This document shows, in pieces, positions 48,618 to 56,315 of a DNA stretch of 64,000 nt. Each line of letters opens with the position of its first letter. The stretch's first letter is position 1. Location of the stretch: the NCBI RefSeq assembly GCF_019175345.1, contig NZ_CP077717.1:1092001-1156000 (forward strand), given 5' to 3'. Source of the DNA: Saccharolobus shibatae B12 (GTDB lineage: Archaea; Thermoproteota; Thermoprotei_A; Sulfolobales; Sulfolobaceae). Below the pieces are notes generated by a model. It saw only the letters and a list, made by a program, of their open reading frames with translations, searched no databases and had not been told where the DNA came from. Made by a program: the position numbers and the translations under genes.

Positions 48618-50146
48618 TACCACAACACCCTTGGAGAGGATTGTGATATGATACCATAAGTTTTCCAATTACTTTTACCATTACTAGTTGAGATGGGTGC
48701 TTTCTGTTCAGTCTTTTTCTTCATCAATCCCCTATTATAAATAGAAATGGCTATTGCAATTTGCATCTCTTGTTCTTCTTTTAATTTGGCCGTGAAGTAC
48801 TCTGCTTTCTCAGGGATATATGCAGTAGTGAAATTACCTTCCCAGAAGTCTGGATCTTGCAAGATCAACTTATATAATGGAATTGTAGTTTTAACTCCTC
48901 CTATTTTATAATCGTTTAGAGCCCTTAGTCCGACTTGAATGGCATAATCTCTACTTTGCCCATAAACAATTAACTTGGAAACAAGGGGATCATAATATGG
49001 TGGAACCCATGAACCAACTTCTATACCACTATCCACTCTCACACCGGGACCAGTTGGTTCCTTATAATAGGTTATGTATCCGGATTGAGGCGTGAAGTTA
49101 TTTAATGGGTCCTCAGCGTTAATTCTGAACTGTATTGCATGTCCTCTTATTTTCAAATCCTCTTGGGAAAAAGGCAAATATTCGCCAGCAGCTAGTCTTA
49201 TCTGTAATTTGACTAAGTCTATTCCAGTTATGAACTCAGTGACTGTGTGCTCTACTTGAACTCTTTTATTAATTTCTAAGAAGTAAAATTCATGAGTAAC
49301 TGGTGAGAACACGAACTCCATGGTACCTAAGGTAAAGTAGTTAATTTCTTTCCCAAATCTTATTGACGCCTCAATAATCTCCTTTCTTTCCTCTTCTTTA
49401 ATGGACGGTGAGGGAGCTTCTTCAATTAACTTCTGGTTCCTTCTTTGAATTGTGCATTCTCTTTCAAAGGCGACTACGTAATTTCCATACTTATCTCCTA
49501 TCAATTGTGTTTCAATGTGTTTTGGTTTTATAGCAGCCTTTTCTATGTAAATTTCTGCCCTGCCAAAGGCAGAGTACGCTAATCTTTTGCTTCTTTCAAA
49601 AGCCTCAGCTAGTTCACTAGGATTATCAACCTTTATAATACCCACTCCTGCTCCGCCTCCCGCAGCCTTCAACATTATGGGATATCCTATTTCCCCAGCT
49701 ATCTTTAACGCCTCATCTACATTTTCAATTGGTGATAAAGGTCCAGGGGACGTGGGGACACCAGCCTTTCTAGCTATCATCTTTCCTTCCAATTTGTCCT
49801 TGATTCTATTCATTACAGAAGCAGAAGGTCCTATAAACACCATTCCAGCTTTTTCAACAGCTTCTACAAAAGACGCGTTTTCAGAAAGAAACCCATAACC
49901 GGGATGTACAGCATCTGCATGAGCCTTTTCTGCCGCATCGATAATTCTTTCAATATTCAGGTAACTTTCTAAAGCTGGGGGTGGTCCTATCCAATAAGCT
50001 TCATCTGCATATTTAACGTGGGGAGAATATTTATCAGCATCAGAATATACAGCAACTGCCTTCATTCCCATTTCTTTTACGGCTTTCATAACCCTTATGG
50101 CAATTTCTCCTCTATTGGCTACGAGAACTTTATTAAAGGGTGGCAT
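48617..50146 (-). CDS. accC: Biotin carboxylase subunit of acyl-CoA carboxylase
   Basis: A 509-residue ATP-grasp biotin carboxylase. Conserved blocks are VANRGEIAIRVMKAVKEMG, HPGYGFLSENASF, the glycine loop KAAGGGAGVGI, FLEINKRVQVEHTVTE with metal-binding Glu and Asn, and RINAED. The C-terminal 60 residues extend past the usual bacterial end (about 450) and may bind partner subunits. It is the first gene of accC-accB-pccB. A TATA box at 50171-50178 and a perfect 16-bp palindrome at 50147-50162 lie directly upstream. Confidence 0.96.
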   Translation of the reverse strand: MPPFNKVLVANRGEIAIRVMKAVKEMGMKAVAVYSDADKYSPHVKYADEAYWIGPPPALESYLNIERIIDAAEKAHADAVHPGYGFLSENASFVEAVEKAGMVFIGPSASVMNRIKDKLEGKMIARKAGVPTSPGPLSPIENVDEALKIAGEIGYPIMLKAAGGGAGVGIIKVDNPSELAEAFERSKRLAYSAFGRAEIYIEKAAIKPKHIETQLIGDKYGNYVVAFERECTIQRRNQKLIEEAPSPSIKEEERKEIIEASIRFGKEINYFTLGTMEFVFSPVTHEFYFLEINKRVQVEHTVTEFITGIDLVKLQIRLAAGEYLPFSQEDLKIRGHAIQFRINAEDPLNNFTPQSGYITYYKEPTGPGVRVDSGIEVGSWVPPYYDPLVSKLIVYGQSRDYAIQVGLRALNDYKIGGVKTTIPLYKLILQDPDFWEGNFTTAYIPEKAEYFTAKLKEEQEMQIAIAISIYNRGLMKKKTEQKAPISTSNGKSNWKTYGIISQSSPRVLW

Positions 50147-50162
50147 ACTATATTAATATAGT
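50147..50162. promoter_or_regulatory. Perfect 16-bp palindrome at the accC start, probable operator
   Basis: ACTATATTAATATAGT is identical to its own reverse complement and ends exactly where the accC ATG begins (50146). It lies between the TATA box and the start codon, covering the predicted transcription start, which is the place for a repressor that blocks RNA polymerase. Chance palindromes are commoner in A/T-rich DNA, so the assignment is inferred from length plus position. Confidence 0.5.
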
Positions 50163-50170
50163 TAGACTGG

Positions 50171-50178
50171 TTTAAAAG
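50171..50178 (-). promoter_or_regulatory. TATA box of the accC-accB-pccB operon
   Basis: On the minus strand it reads CTTTTAAA, centred about 28 nt before the ATG at 50146. It predicts a start site within or beside the palindrome. Confidence 0.5.
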
Positions 50179-50349
50179 TTTTTAACATTAGGAATTTGGG
50201 CTTAGTCGATTTTTTAAAAAATTTTCATTATAAAATCCTTTATGCATGCAAGATTTTGTTTTTTAAACTAATTTATATATTGTGTGCAAAGTATGATCAT
50301 GTGAGGTTATAGTTCAGCAAAATTTTTAATGCAATCTTTTCTATAGTAA

Positions 50350-50404
50350 GTGAGGATGACGAATCCGGGAACTGATCAGTGAGGACATGCGCGAACGCTG
50401 ATTT
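50350..50404 (+). ncRNA. Box C/D guide sRNA (candidate 3)
   Basis: C box AGGATGA at 50353-50359, a 12-nt guide at 50360-50371, D' CTGA at 50372-50375, a 3-nt spacer, C' GTGAGGA at 50379-50385, a 12-nt guide at 50386-50397, and D CTGA at 50398-50401. Each C box differs from RUGAUGA at one base, but both guides are exactly 12 nt. A TATA-like ATTTTTAA at 50322-50329 lies about 25 nt before the predicted 5' end. The 3' end touches the convergent ABC permease stop at 50403. The rest of the 50163-50349 spacer is A/T-rich without other clear signals. Confidence 0.8.
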
Positions 50405-52010
50405 AGGCTAAATAAATTCCTTCCTCTGCAACGTATTTCTGCCTTGCTAAATCCATCATTTTTCTTGTGAAGAATATTGAGTAAATTATTACCACTATTC
50501 CAAATATTAACGAATCCCAGGCTGCAAGAGGAACATTTCCATTTGCGGTAGCAACTGCAATGCTCTTCATTATACCGTGACTGACTTGTAATGTATAACT
50601 GTTTGAAATTTTCCAATATTCTCCTATCGCTAAACCTCCCCATGCGCTGTTAATCGTACTGGAAAGCCCAGCAATTATATAAGGAAATGTTGAAGGCACA
50701 ATCACATATCTCAATTTCTGCCAGAAAGAGAAATTATAGTTCTTCATTATCTCCCAGTACTGACTAGGCATGTTCTTTATTCCTAGCCAATAACTATAGA
50801 AAACATAATAGAAAGTTGAAATGAAACCCAAGAGTATTACGTAGAATTCATCCGTCCAACTTCCAAATACACCATGAATAAAACTTATGGTAGCTGTGAA
50901 AACTAATGGAAAGTAAGCTGGAGCTGGAAAAGATGCGTAGGTCTGTATTACCGGAATTAATACTTTCTCTACTCTTTCACGGGTTGCAAGGAAATATCCT
51001 AGAAATATTGAGAATACTAGGCTAACAATTGCAATAAAAAGTACTCTTGCATAGTCTATTAAAAGGTTAAAAAGGATGTTAGGGGTAGTTGAGATTAGGG
51101 AAAGCCAAACAGATTGAGGTACTGAGGAAATTGTGGAGAAAGCACCATAAACTAATAATCCCAATAAAAGCACCGAGATTCCAATGCCCAAATATCTCCA
51201 AGGTAAGTTCCTCCTAGTCTCTTCTTCACTGATTGCACCCCTACTTCCAATTCTTGTTACATATTTAGATAGTTTGACGAAAGGGGCTATCGTATTTGAC
51301 ATTCTCGTGGTATATCTTATTCTCATTCTACCTCTTTTAGTCACTTTTACTTCAGTGTCCAACCCATACTTGGATACTGTATAATTGGCAAATCTTCTTA
51401 ATAAATATGTAAATATAATTATTAAAATTGCAAGAATCCCTAATCCTTCTAAGGCTAGATTATATTCTTGCGATGCGGTAAACTCCCCAATTAGCGTACC
51501 TATACCGAATACGTGATAACTAGAGCTGCCTATTGAGAAAACCTCACTAACGGTTATATAGAAGAACGCATCTGCGAAACTTGGTATAAGATTTGCCGCT
51601 ATTCTAGGCCATGAGTAAGGGATATATAGTCTTGACATTTTACCCAGAAAGCCTAATCTGTAGTTTTCGCTAACTTCTAAAAGGTCGCTTGGAACGGTCT
51701 TGAAAGCTTGGTATATCCCTATCCATATATTCCATACTACAGCAGTGAAAACTAGAAAATCTACTGCTAATTCTATACCGATATATCCACCTATCTTATA
51801 CACAAAGAATATTAAAACAACTGGAAAGAATGAAATAACTGGAACAGATTCGAAAACTTCTACTACTGAAATATAAATATTTTCAAATACTTTACTTTTT
51901 ATTGCTATATACCCTAGAAACCACCCAGTAATTATTGACAACCATATTGTAAGAAAAACCCTACCTAATGATGCGACGGAGGCCAAAAATATCATTACAA
52001 GCTCATTCAT
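50403..52010 (-). CDS. ABC transporter permease with two fused permease domains (NitT/TauT type)
   Basis: A 535-residue membrane protein with two BPD_transp_1 modules in tandem: helices around 10-230, a linker (around 231-275) and a second set from about 280 to 525. Each half has the EAA-type cytoplasmic loop: ENYRLGFLGKMSRLYIPYSWPRI in the first and KNYNFSFWQKLRYVIVPSTFPYI in the second. One chain can therefore form the whole channel. It overlaps the ATPase gene by 8 nt. No substrate-binding protein gene is adjacent. Related importers carry nitrate, taurine or sulfonates. Confidence 0.87.
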   Translation of the reverse strand: MNELVMIFLASVASLGRVFLTIWLSIITGWFLGYIAIKSKVFENIYISVVEVFESVPVISFFPVVLIFFVYKIGGYIGIELAVDFLVFTAVVWNIWIGIYQAFKTVPSDLLEVSENYRLGFLGKMSRLYIPYSWPRIAANLIPSFADAFFYITVSEVFSIGSSSYHVFGIGTLIGEFTASQEYNLALEGLGILAILIIIFTYLLRRFANYTVSKYGLDTEVKVTKRGRMRIRYTTRMSNTIAPFVKLSKYVTRIGSRGAISEEETRRNLPWRYLGIGISVLLLGLLVYGAFSTISSVPQSVWLSLISTTPNILFNLLIDYARVLFIAIVSLVFSIFLGYFLATRERVEKVLIPVIQTYASFPAPAYFPLVFTATISFIHGVFGSWTDEFYVILLGFISTFYYVFYSYWLGIKNMPSQYWEIMKNYNFSFWQKLRYVIVPSTFPYIIAGLSSTINSAWGGLAIGEYWKISNSYTLQVSHGIMKSIAVATANGNVPLAAWDSLIFGIVVIIYSIFFTRKMMDLARQKYVAEEGIYLA

Positions 52011-52701
52011 TATTGTTCCCTCCTTTCTTTACTGGAGTTAAGAGGGCGTAAAGTATATCTAAATACTCTTGAAAATTTTCATCCTTTGGGTTTCTTGGCC
52101 TTTCTAATTTTATTTCTACTTCTCCAATTACTGTAGCTGGTCTTCCGTTTAGAACGTAAACTCTGTCAGCTAATTCCACCACTTCGCTCAAATTATGAGA
52201 TACTAAAACTACGCTGTGAAGTGTAGTAGATTCATTAAATAGCATGGAATGTACTTCTTGCCTTAAACCCTCTGCAGTTAACTCATCTAGGTGTGAAAAT
52301 GGTTCATCCATTAAAAGTACTAGTGGGCTAGCAGCTAAGGCTCTAGCTATTGCTATTCTTTGTCTCATTCCTCCACTCATTTGTTTTGGATAAAAGTCCT
52401 CAAAACCTTGAAGTCCTACTACTTCTAGCATATGCTTAGCTAATCTGTCTTCTTCTTCTTTGGGTAATTTCCTATATTTTAAGCCTAGTTTAACATTTTC
52501 CAATGCAGTTAACCAAGGAAAAGTGGCTATTGACTGGTGTATTAGTGCAATTTTTGGCGTTGGGCTAGTTACCTTTTTTCCTAGCAGTCGAATTTCCCCC
52601 TTAAGTGGTTTTACGAATCCTCCTAATACTCTTAGGAGTGTTGATTTACCAATCCCAGACGGACCTACTATAGCTATAAGCTCCCTATCCTTAGTATACA
52701 T
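52003..52701 (-). CDS. ABC transporter ATP-binding protein (NitT/TauT type), start uncertain
   Basis: From the first ATG the protein has 232 residues with Walker A GPSGIGKST, Q-loop HQSIATFPW, signature MSGGMRQRIAIARAL, Walker B VLLMDEPFSHLDEL and SHNLSEV. However, the family's first two strands and aromatic A-loop are missing from this ATG form. They are encoded in frame directly upstream (52702-52842), where there is no ATG, GTG or TTG. The true product is therefore longer, begins at an unusual codon, or this copy is damaged. It powers the fused permease encoded downstream. Confidence 0.8.
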   Translation of the reverse strand: MYTKDRELIAIVGPSGIGKSTLLRVLGGFVKPLKGEIRLLGKKVTSPTPKIALIHQSIATFPWLTALENVKLGLKYRKLPKEEEDRLAKHMLEVVGLQGFEDFYPKQMSGGMRQRIAIARALAASPLVLLMDEPFSHLDELTAEGLRQEVHSMLFNESTTLHSVVLVSHNLSEVVELADRVYVLNGRPATVIGEVEIKLERPRNPKDENFQEYLDILYALLTPVKKGGNNNE

Positions 52702-52842
52702 GTTGATATTTTCGAATACTAAATATCCGTTTGGGTAAGCGTAAGCTATATCTACGGCCTCTAGGATTCTTCCAACAACTTCACCGTTTTCTCTCTTCTT
52801 ATAAATTCTTAAAAGCTTTTCGACCGTTTTTCCTATTGTAAA
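52702..52842 (-). other. In-frame coding extension of the ABC ATPase without a standard start codon
   Basis: Forty-seven sense codons lie between a TAG at 52843-52845 and the first ATG at 52701. The last part reads GRILEAVDIAYAYPNGYLVF, the usual first strands and A-loop (Tyr near YPNG) of an ABC ATPase, so it was surely coding. None of the codons is ATG, GTG or TTG. Upstream, the same frame continues through the TAG into the small membrane-protein ORF. Start at ATA/ATT/ATC, TAG readthrough, or a recent nonsense mutation are the options. Confidence 0.6.
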
Positions 52843-53082
52843 CTACATTGGGGATTTATCTTTATGACGAAAAATATTGAAAATTCTTCTTAATTTTAAA
52901 AATGAATTTATTATTAATAATTCTATTAGGAAAATCAAACAAAGATATACAACATTAAATGGAATTGTAGTTAAAAGCTGGTATACTGCATATCCATAAA
53001 CGAGTTTAACACTCTCTATTCCAATCTTGTAATCAACGATTGTAAGCAGTAGGGAGACCAAACCGATAATAATCCACTTCAC
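52843..53082 (-). CDS. Small two-helix membrane protein in frame with the ABC ATPase
   Basis: A 79-residue frame from a GTG at 53082. Two membrane helices are predicted (about residues 3-20 and 41-61), followed by a basic tail RRIFNIFRHKDK. It ends with ATG-TAG, and the ABC ATPase coding region continues in the same frame directly afterwards. It may be a small transporter partner or the front part of a split gene. No family recognised. Confidence 0.5.
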   Translation of the reverse strand: MKWIIIGLVSLLLTIVDYKIGIESVKLVYGYAVYQLLTTIPFNVVYLCLIFLIELLIINSFLKLRRIFNIFRHKDKSPM

Positions 53083-53115
53083 AATAATAGTATTAAAAAC
53101 TAAAAAATAAACTTT

Positions 53116-53613
53116 TTAGTTTCGGTTAACTGTCTGCATCTTCTTTAGATATTCCATTATTCCTCCTGCTTGTAGAATCTCTAGTGCCATCCCTGTTATG
53201 CCCTTTCCCTTAAGCACCTTATTACCAACCAAGATTTCACCAGTCTCCACGTTAATTTTGACGTAACTGTTTTCATTGATCTCCTTCGTGGAATTAGGCA
53301 ACGTTATGACTGGTAAACCATTATTTATCGCATTCCTATAGAATATTCTAGCGAATGACTCAGCAACTATTGCCTTAACTCCAGCAGCCTTTAGGGCTAT
53401 AGCAGCTTGTTCTCTTGAGGACCCCATTCCAAATACTTTACCCGCAACTATTATAACACCCTTTGATGCCTTCTTATAAAACTCTGGGTCTAATGGTTCC
53501 ATAACGTGCTGGGCTAAGTACTGTGGGTCAGTATATTTTAAGTACCTAGCTGGAATTATTATATCAGTATCTATTTTATCACCAAACTTAATTACTGGAC
53601 CTTCTATTATCAT
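53116..53613 (-). CDS. leuD: 3-isopropylmalate dehydratase small subunit
   Basis: A 165-residue swivel-domain subunit of the aconitase family. [20 protein letters not shown] at the start, [18 protein letters not shown] (substrate-binding Arg) and [19 protein letters not shown] are typical. With LeuC it isomerises 2- to 3-isopropylmalate in leucine biosynthesis, and it might also serve a related citraconate step. The leuC stop lies immediately before its start. Confidence 0.95.
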   Translation of the reverse strand: MIIEGPVIKFGDKIDTDIIIPARYLKYTDPQYLAQHVMEPLDPEFYKKASKGVIIVAGKVFGMGSSREQAAIALKAAGVKAIVAESFARIFYRNAINNGLPVITLPNSTKEINENSYVKINVETGEILVGNKVLKGKGITGMALEILQAGGIMEYLKKMQTVNRN

Positions 53614-54861
53614 TCAGATCACCCTGGGATCTGTAATCTTACCTTCTAATGCACTAATTGCAGCAACAGCGGGACCAGATAAGTAAACTTTAGCCTCATT
53701 ACTTCCCATTCTCCCTTTAAAGTTTCTGGAACTTGTTGATACAACATTCTCACCGGGACCAGCTATACCGAAATGACCACCTAGGCAAGGTCCACAAGTT
53801 CCATACGTTACAATACAACCAGCATCAACTAATGTTTGTATATAACCTCTTTCTAAAGCCTCCTTAAACATTCTGTAAGACGCAGGGATGGCTATACATC
53901 TACTCTTGACCTTCTTTCCCTTCATTATTTTAGCAGCTATTTCAAAATCGCTTAGCCTACCATTTGTACAAGAACCTATGTAAACCTGATCTACTGGAGT
54001 ACCCTCCAATTCATTTACGACCTTAACGTTATCTACACTATGAGGAGCTGCAACTAATGGTTCCATTTTGTCTAATTGAATAGCGTATTCATCAGCGTAT
54101 TTCGCTCCATTATCTGGTGTGACCAGTTCTGGTTCGTATCCTCTCATTTCTTTGATGTATCTCTTAGTCTCTTGATCTGGTATGAACATTAATGCGTCAG
54201 CATTCATTTCAATTCCCATATTTGATACTGTTGCCCTATAATCCATTGGAAAACTTAAGGGATCCTTGACAAAGATTTCTAACGTCATTCCATTAAAGTA
54301 ATCTGCCTTAAAGTCTCCTAGCAACTTTAATGCAACGTCCTTCCCAGTTATCCATTTAGCAGGTTTTCCTTCTAAAACTACTTTAAACGGTTGTGGAACT
54401 ACTAGCCAAGTTTTACCAGTTATTACAGCGGCTGCAATATCACTAGCTCCCATACCTTGAGCAAATGCTCCTACAGCACCGGATGTGGTTGTGTGACTAT
54501 CAGCTGCTAAAATAACTTGTCCAGGGTTGGCGTATTGCTCTATCATGACTTCATGTAAAATTCCGTAATTTATGTCGTAAAAATTAGGAATACCTTCCGA
54601 TTTCACGAACTTTCTTATATAGCCTTGAATTTCTGCACTCCTTACATCTGGAGGTGGAGCTAAATGATCAAAAGCTATTACCAATTTACTCTTATCGAAA
54701 ACTTTAATCATGTTAGCCTTTTCCATTACCTCTATCACGTGGTAACCAGTTAAGTCATGAAATGCTACTAAGTCCACTTTAGCCTCTATAACATCTCCAG
54801 GTGAGACATCCTTTCCCGATGCCCTGCTTAAAATTTTCTCTGTTAACGTTTTTGCTGACAT
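53614..54861 (-). CDS. leuC: 3-isopropylmalate dehydratase large subunit
   Basis: A 415-residue aconitase-type subunit with the [4Fe-4S] cysteines in GSCTNGR (near residue 298) and in the [10 protein letters not shown] motif (near 357-360). [19 protein letters not shown] carries the active-site His. The ATG at 54861 follows a TATA box at 54881-54888 by about 24 nt, so the leuCD message is probably leaderless. Forms the active enzyme with LeuD encoded directly downstream. Confidence 0.95.
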   Translation of the reverse strand: MSAKTLTEKILSRASGKDVSPGDVIEAKVDLVAFHDLTGYHVIEVMEKANMIKVFDKSKLVIAFDHLAPPPDVRSAEIQGYIRKFVKSEGIPNFYDINYGILHEVMIEQYANPGQVILAADSHTTTSGAVGAFAQGMGASDIAAAVITGKTWLVVPQPFKVVLEGKPAKWITGKDVALKLLGDFKADYFNGMTLEIFVKDPLSFPMDYRATVSNMGIEMNADALMFIPDQETKRYIKEMRGYEPELVTPDNGAKYADEYAIQLDKMEPLVAAPHSVDNVKVVNELEGTPVDQVYIGSCTNGRLSDFEIAAKIMKGKKVKSRCIAIPASYRMFKEALERGYIQTLVDAGCIVTYGTCGPCLGGHFGIAGPGENVVSTSSRNFKGRMGSNEAKVYLSGPAVAAISALEGKITDPRVI

Positions 54862-54880
54862 CAATAAGAAGTTAAGATTA

Positions 54881-54888
54881 TTAATAAA
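54881..54888 (-). promoter_or_regulatory. TATA box of leuCD
   Basis: On the minus strand it reads TTTATTAA, centred about 24 nt before the leuC ATG at 54861, consistent with leaderless transcription. Confidence 0.45.
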
Positions 54889-54944
54889 TAAGCATTTCTT
54901 ACGAAGGAATTACATTTACATCGTACCAAATTCGAAAAAGAAAC

Positions 54945-56246
54945 CTATTTTATTTTAGATTTCCTACATACCTCGTAAAGTCTCTTTGCCAGATTTACCC
55001 TTATTCTCCAATCTACTATAGGTTTAGGGTAGTTCTTCAGAGTATATTTGTACGCATTATGTATGATCTCTGCGTCATAGCTTTCCAATTCATCTACCCA
55101 CCTTTTTATATACTTTGCCTCTGGGTCATATGTAGTCTGTTGCTTCCAAGGATCAAATACTCTAAATATATAATCAGTACCTACTGAAGCTACCCATTGC
55201 CAGTTTCCATTGTTAACTGAAGGATCATAGTCAATTAGTTTACTTGCAAAGTACTTCTCACCTATTCTCCAATCTATTAAAAGAACCTTAACTAAGAAAA
55301 ATGCGACCAACATTCTAACTCTGTTTGGCATATCGCCAGTCCGGCTCAATTGCCTCATTCCAGCATCTATTATTGGGTATCCAGTTTTTCCATCAATCCA
55401 GGCTTGAAGTAGCCTTTCATTGTTCTCCCACTCAATACAGTTATATTCCCTTCTTAACGGTTCATGAAATACTCTATTATTATAGTAAGCCAATAGGGTA
55501 TAGAAATCCCTCCAATATAATTGCCTAATTATTGCTTGATTATCTATCAGAGAATAATATACTTCTCTTACGGATACAGTTCCAAATTTCAGATGAGGTG
55601 AAAGAAAGGTTCTGTTATCCTCAGCTACGAAATCTCTTCTAGTATAATCGATTTGCTTTGCTCTATCTATTAATTTAATGGCCTCCTTTCTTCCTCCTCT
55701 TCCCTCTCTACTAGGTGGTAATTCGTATTCGTCTCCTAAAGAATTTTTATAATAATTTGTGTAATTATTATGAATAGGTTTCTTTACCCGTTTATTCTTC
55801 ACTGCATTGTAAAACGTTGTAAAGCTCTTATAGTTCATAAAATCGTTCTTTGAAGCGAGTAAGTAATCTTCAAAAAACTTTATATTTTTTCCACTTTCCT
55901 CGCAATATTTGTAAATTTTTTCGTCTCTCATTTTGCTAAAGGGTGTGTAATCCTCATTAAGATAAACAGCGTCAATCTCTTTAAGTAAGTTCTTTATTAC
56001 CTCTTCTGCAATTCCGTAATAGACGTAAAGCTTAGATCCCCTTTTCCTTAGCTCGTCATTTAGCTCATTTAAGGAGTTAATCATGAAGTTTAATGCGAAT
56101 TCCGATTTGTACTGGTTTTCATCGCCAACTTGTCGAGGGTCTAATATGAATGCAGGAACGACTTTCTTGCATTCCTCTAGAGCTTTAATTAGTCCAGTGT
56201 TGTCATCTAACCTTAGATCTCTTCTAAAAACAAATAGGCAGAGCAC
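54945..56246 (-). CDS. phr: Deoxyribodipyrimidine photolyase (class I CPD photolyase)
   Basis: A 433-residue photolyase from a GTG at 56246. The N-terminal antenna domain begins LCLFVFRRDLRLDDNTGL; the FAD domain carries LYWRDFYTLLAYYN, GYPIIDAGMRQL, NRVRMLVAFFL and DYDPSVNNGNWQWVASVGTD. It repairs cyclobutane pyrimidine dimers with blue light. The GTG start matches the N-terminus of related Sulfolobus photolyases; the open frame reaches an ATG at 56336, but that adds 30 residues unlike the family and would overlap the divergent gene. Confidence 0.95.
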   Translation of the reverse strand: MLCLFVFRRDLRLDDNTGLIKALEECKKVVPAFILDPRQVGDENQYKSEFALNFMINSLNELNDELRKRGSKLYVYYGIAEEVIKNLLKEIDAVYLNEDYTPFSKMRDEKIYKYCEESGKNIKFFEDYLLASKNDFMNYKSFTTFYNAVKNKRVKKPIHNNYTNYYKNSLGDEYELPPSREGRGGRKEAIKLIDRAKQIDYTRRDFVAEDNRTFLSPHLKFGTVSVREVYYSLIDNQAIIRQLYWRDFYTLLAYYNNRVFHEPLRREYNCIEWENNERLLQAWIDGKTGYPIIDAGMRQLSRTGDMPNRVRMLVAFFLVKVLLIDWRIGEKYFASKLIDYDPSVNNGNWQWVASVGTDYIFRVFDPWKQQTTYDPEAKYIKRWVDELESYDAEIIHNAYKYTLKNYPKPIVDWRIRVNLAKRLYEVCRKSKIK

Positions 56247-56315
56247 GATTCTTTTTTTCTCTTGAGTTATTAGATTTGTGTTAAAAGGGGTTAGAATAAA
56301 AGGGAATTCTACATT

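Noticed and set aside
50341-50643. 100-codon minus-strand open frame across the C/D RNA and the permease 3' end
   Set aside because: It overlaps the well-supported permease in another frame and its translation is low-quality; it is a shadow frame.
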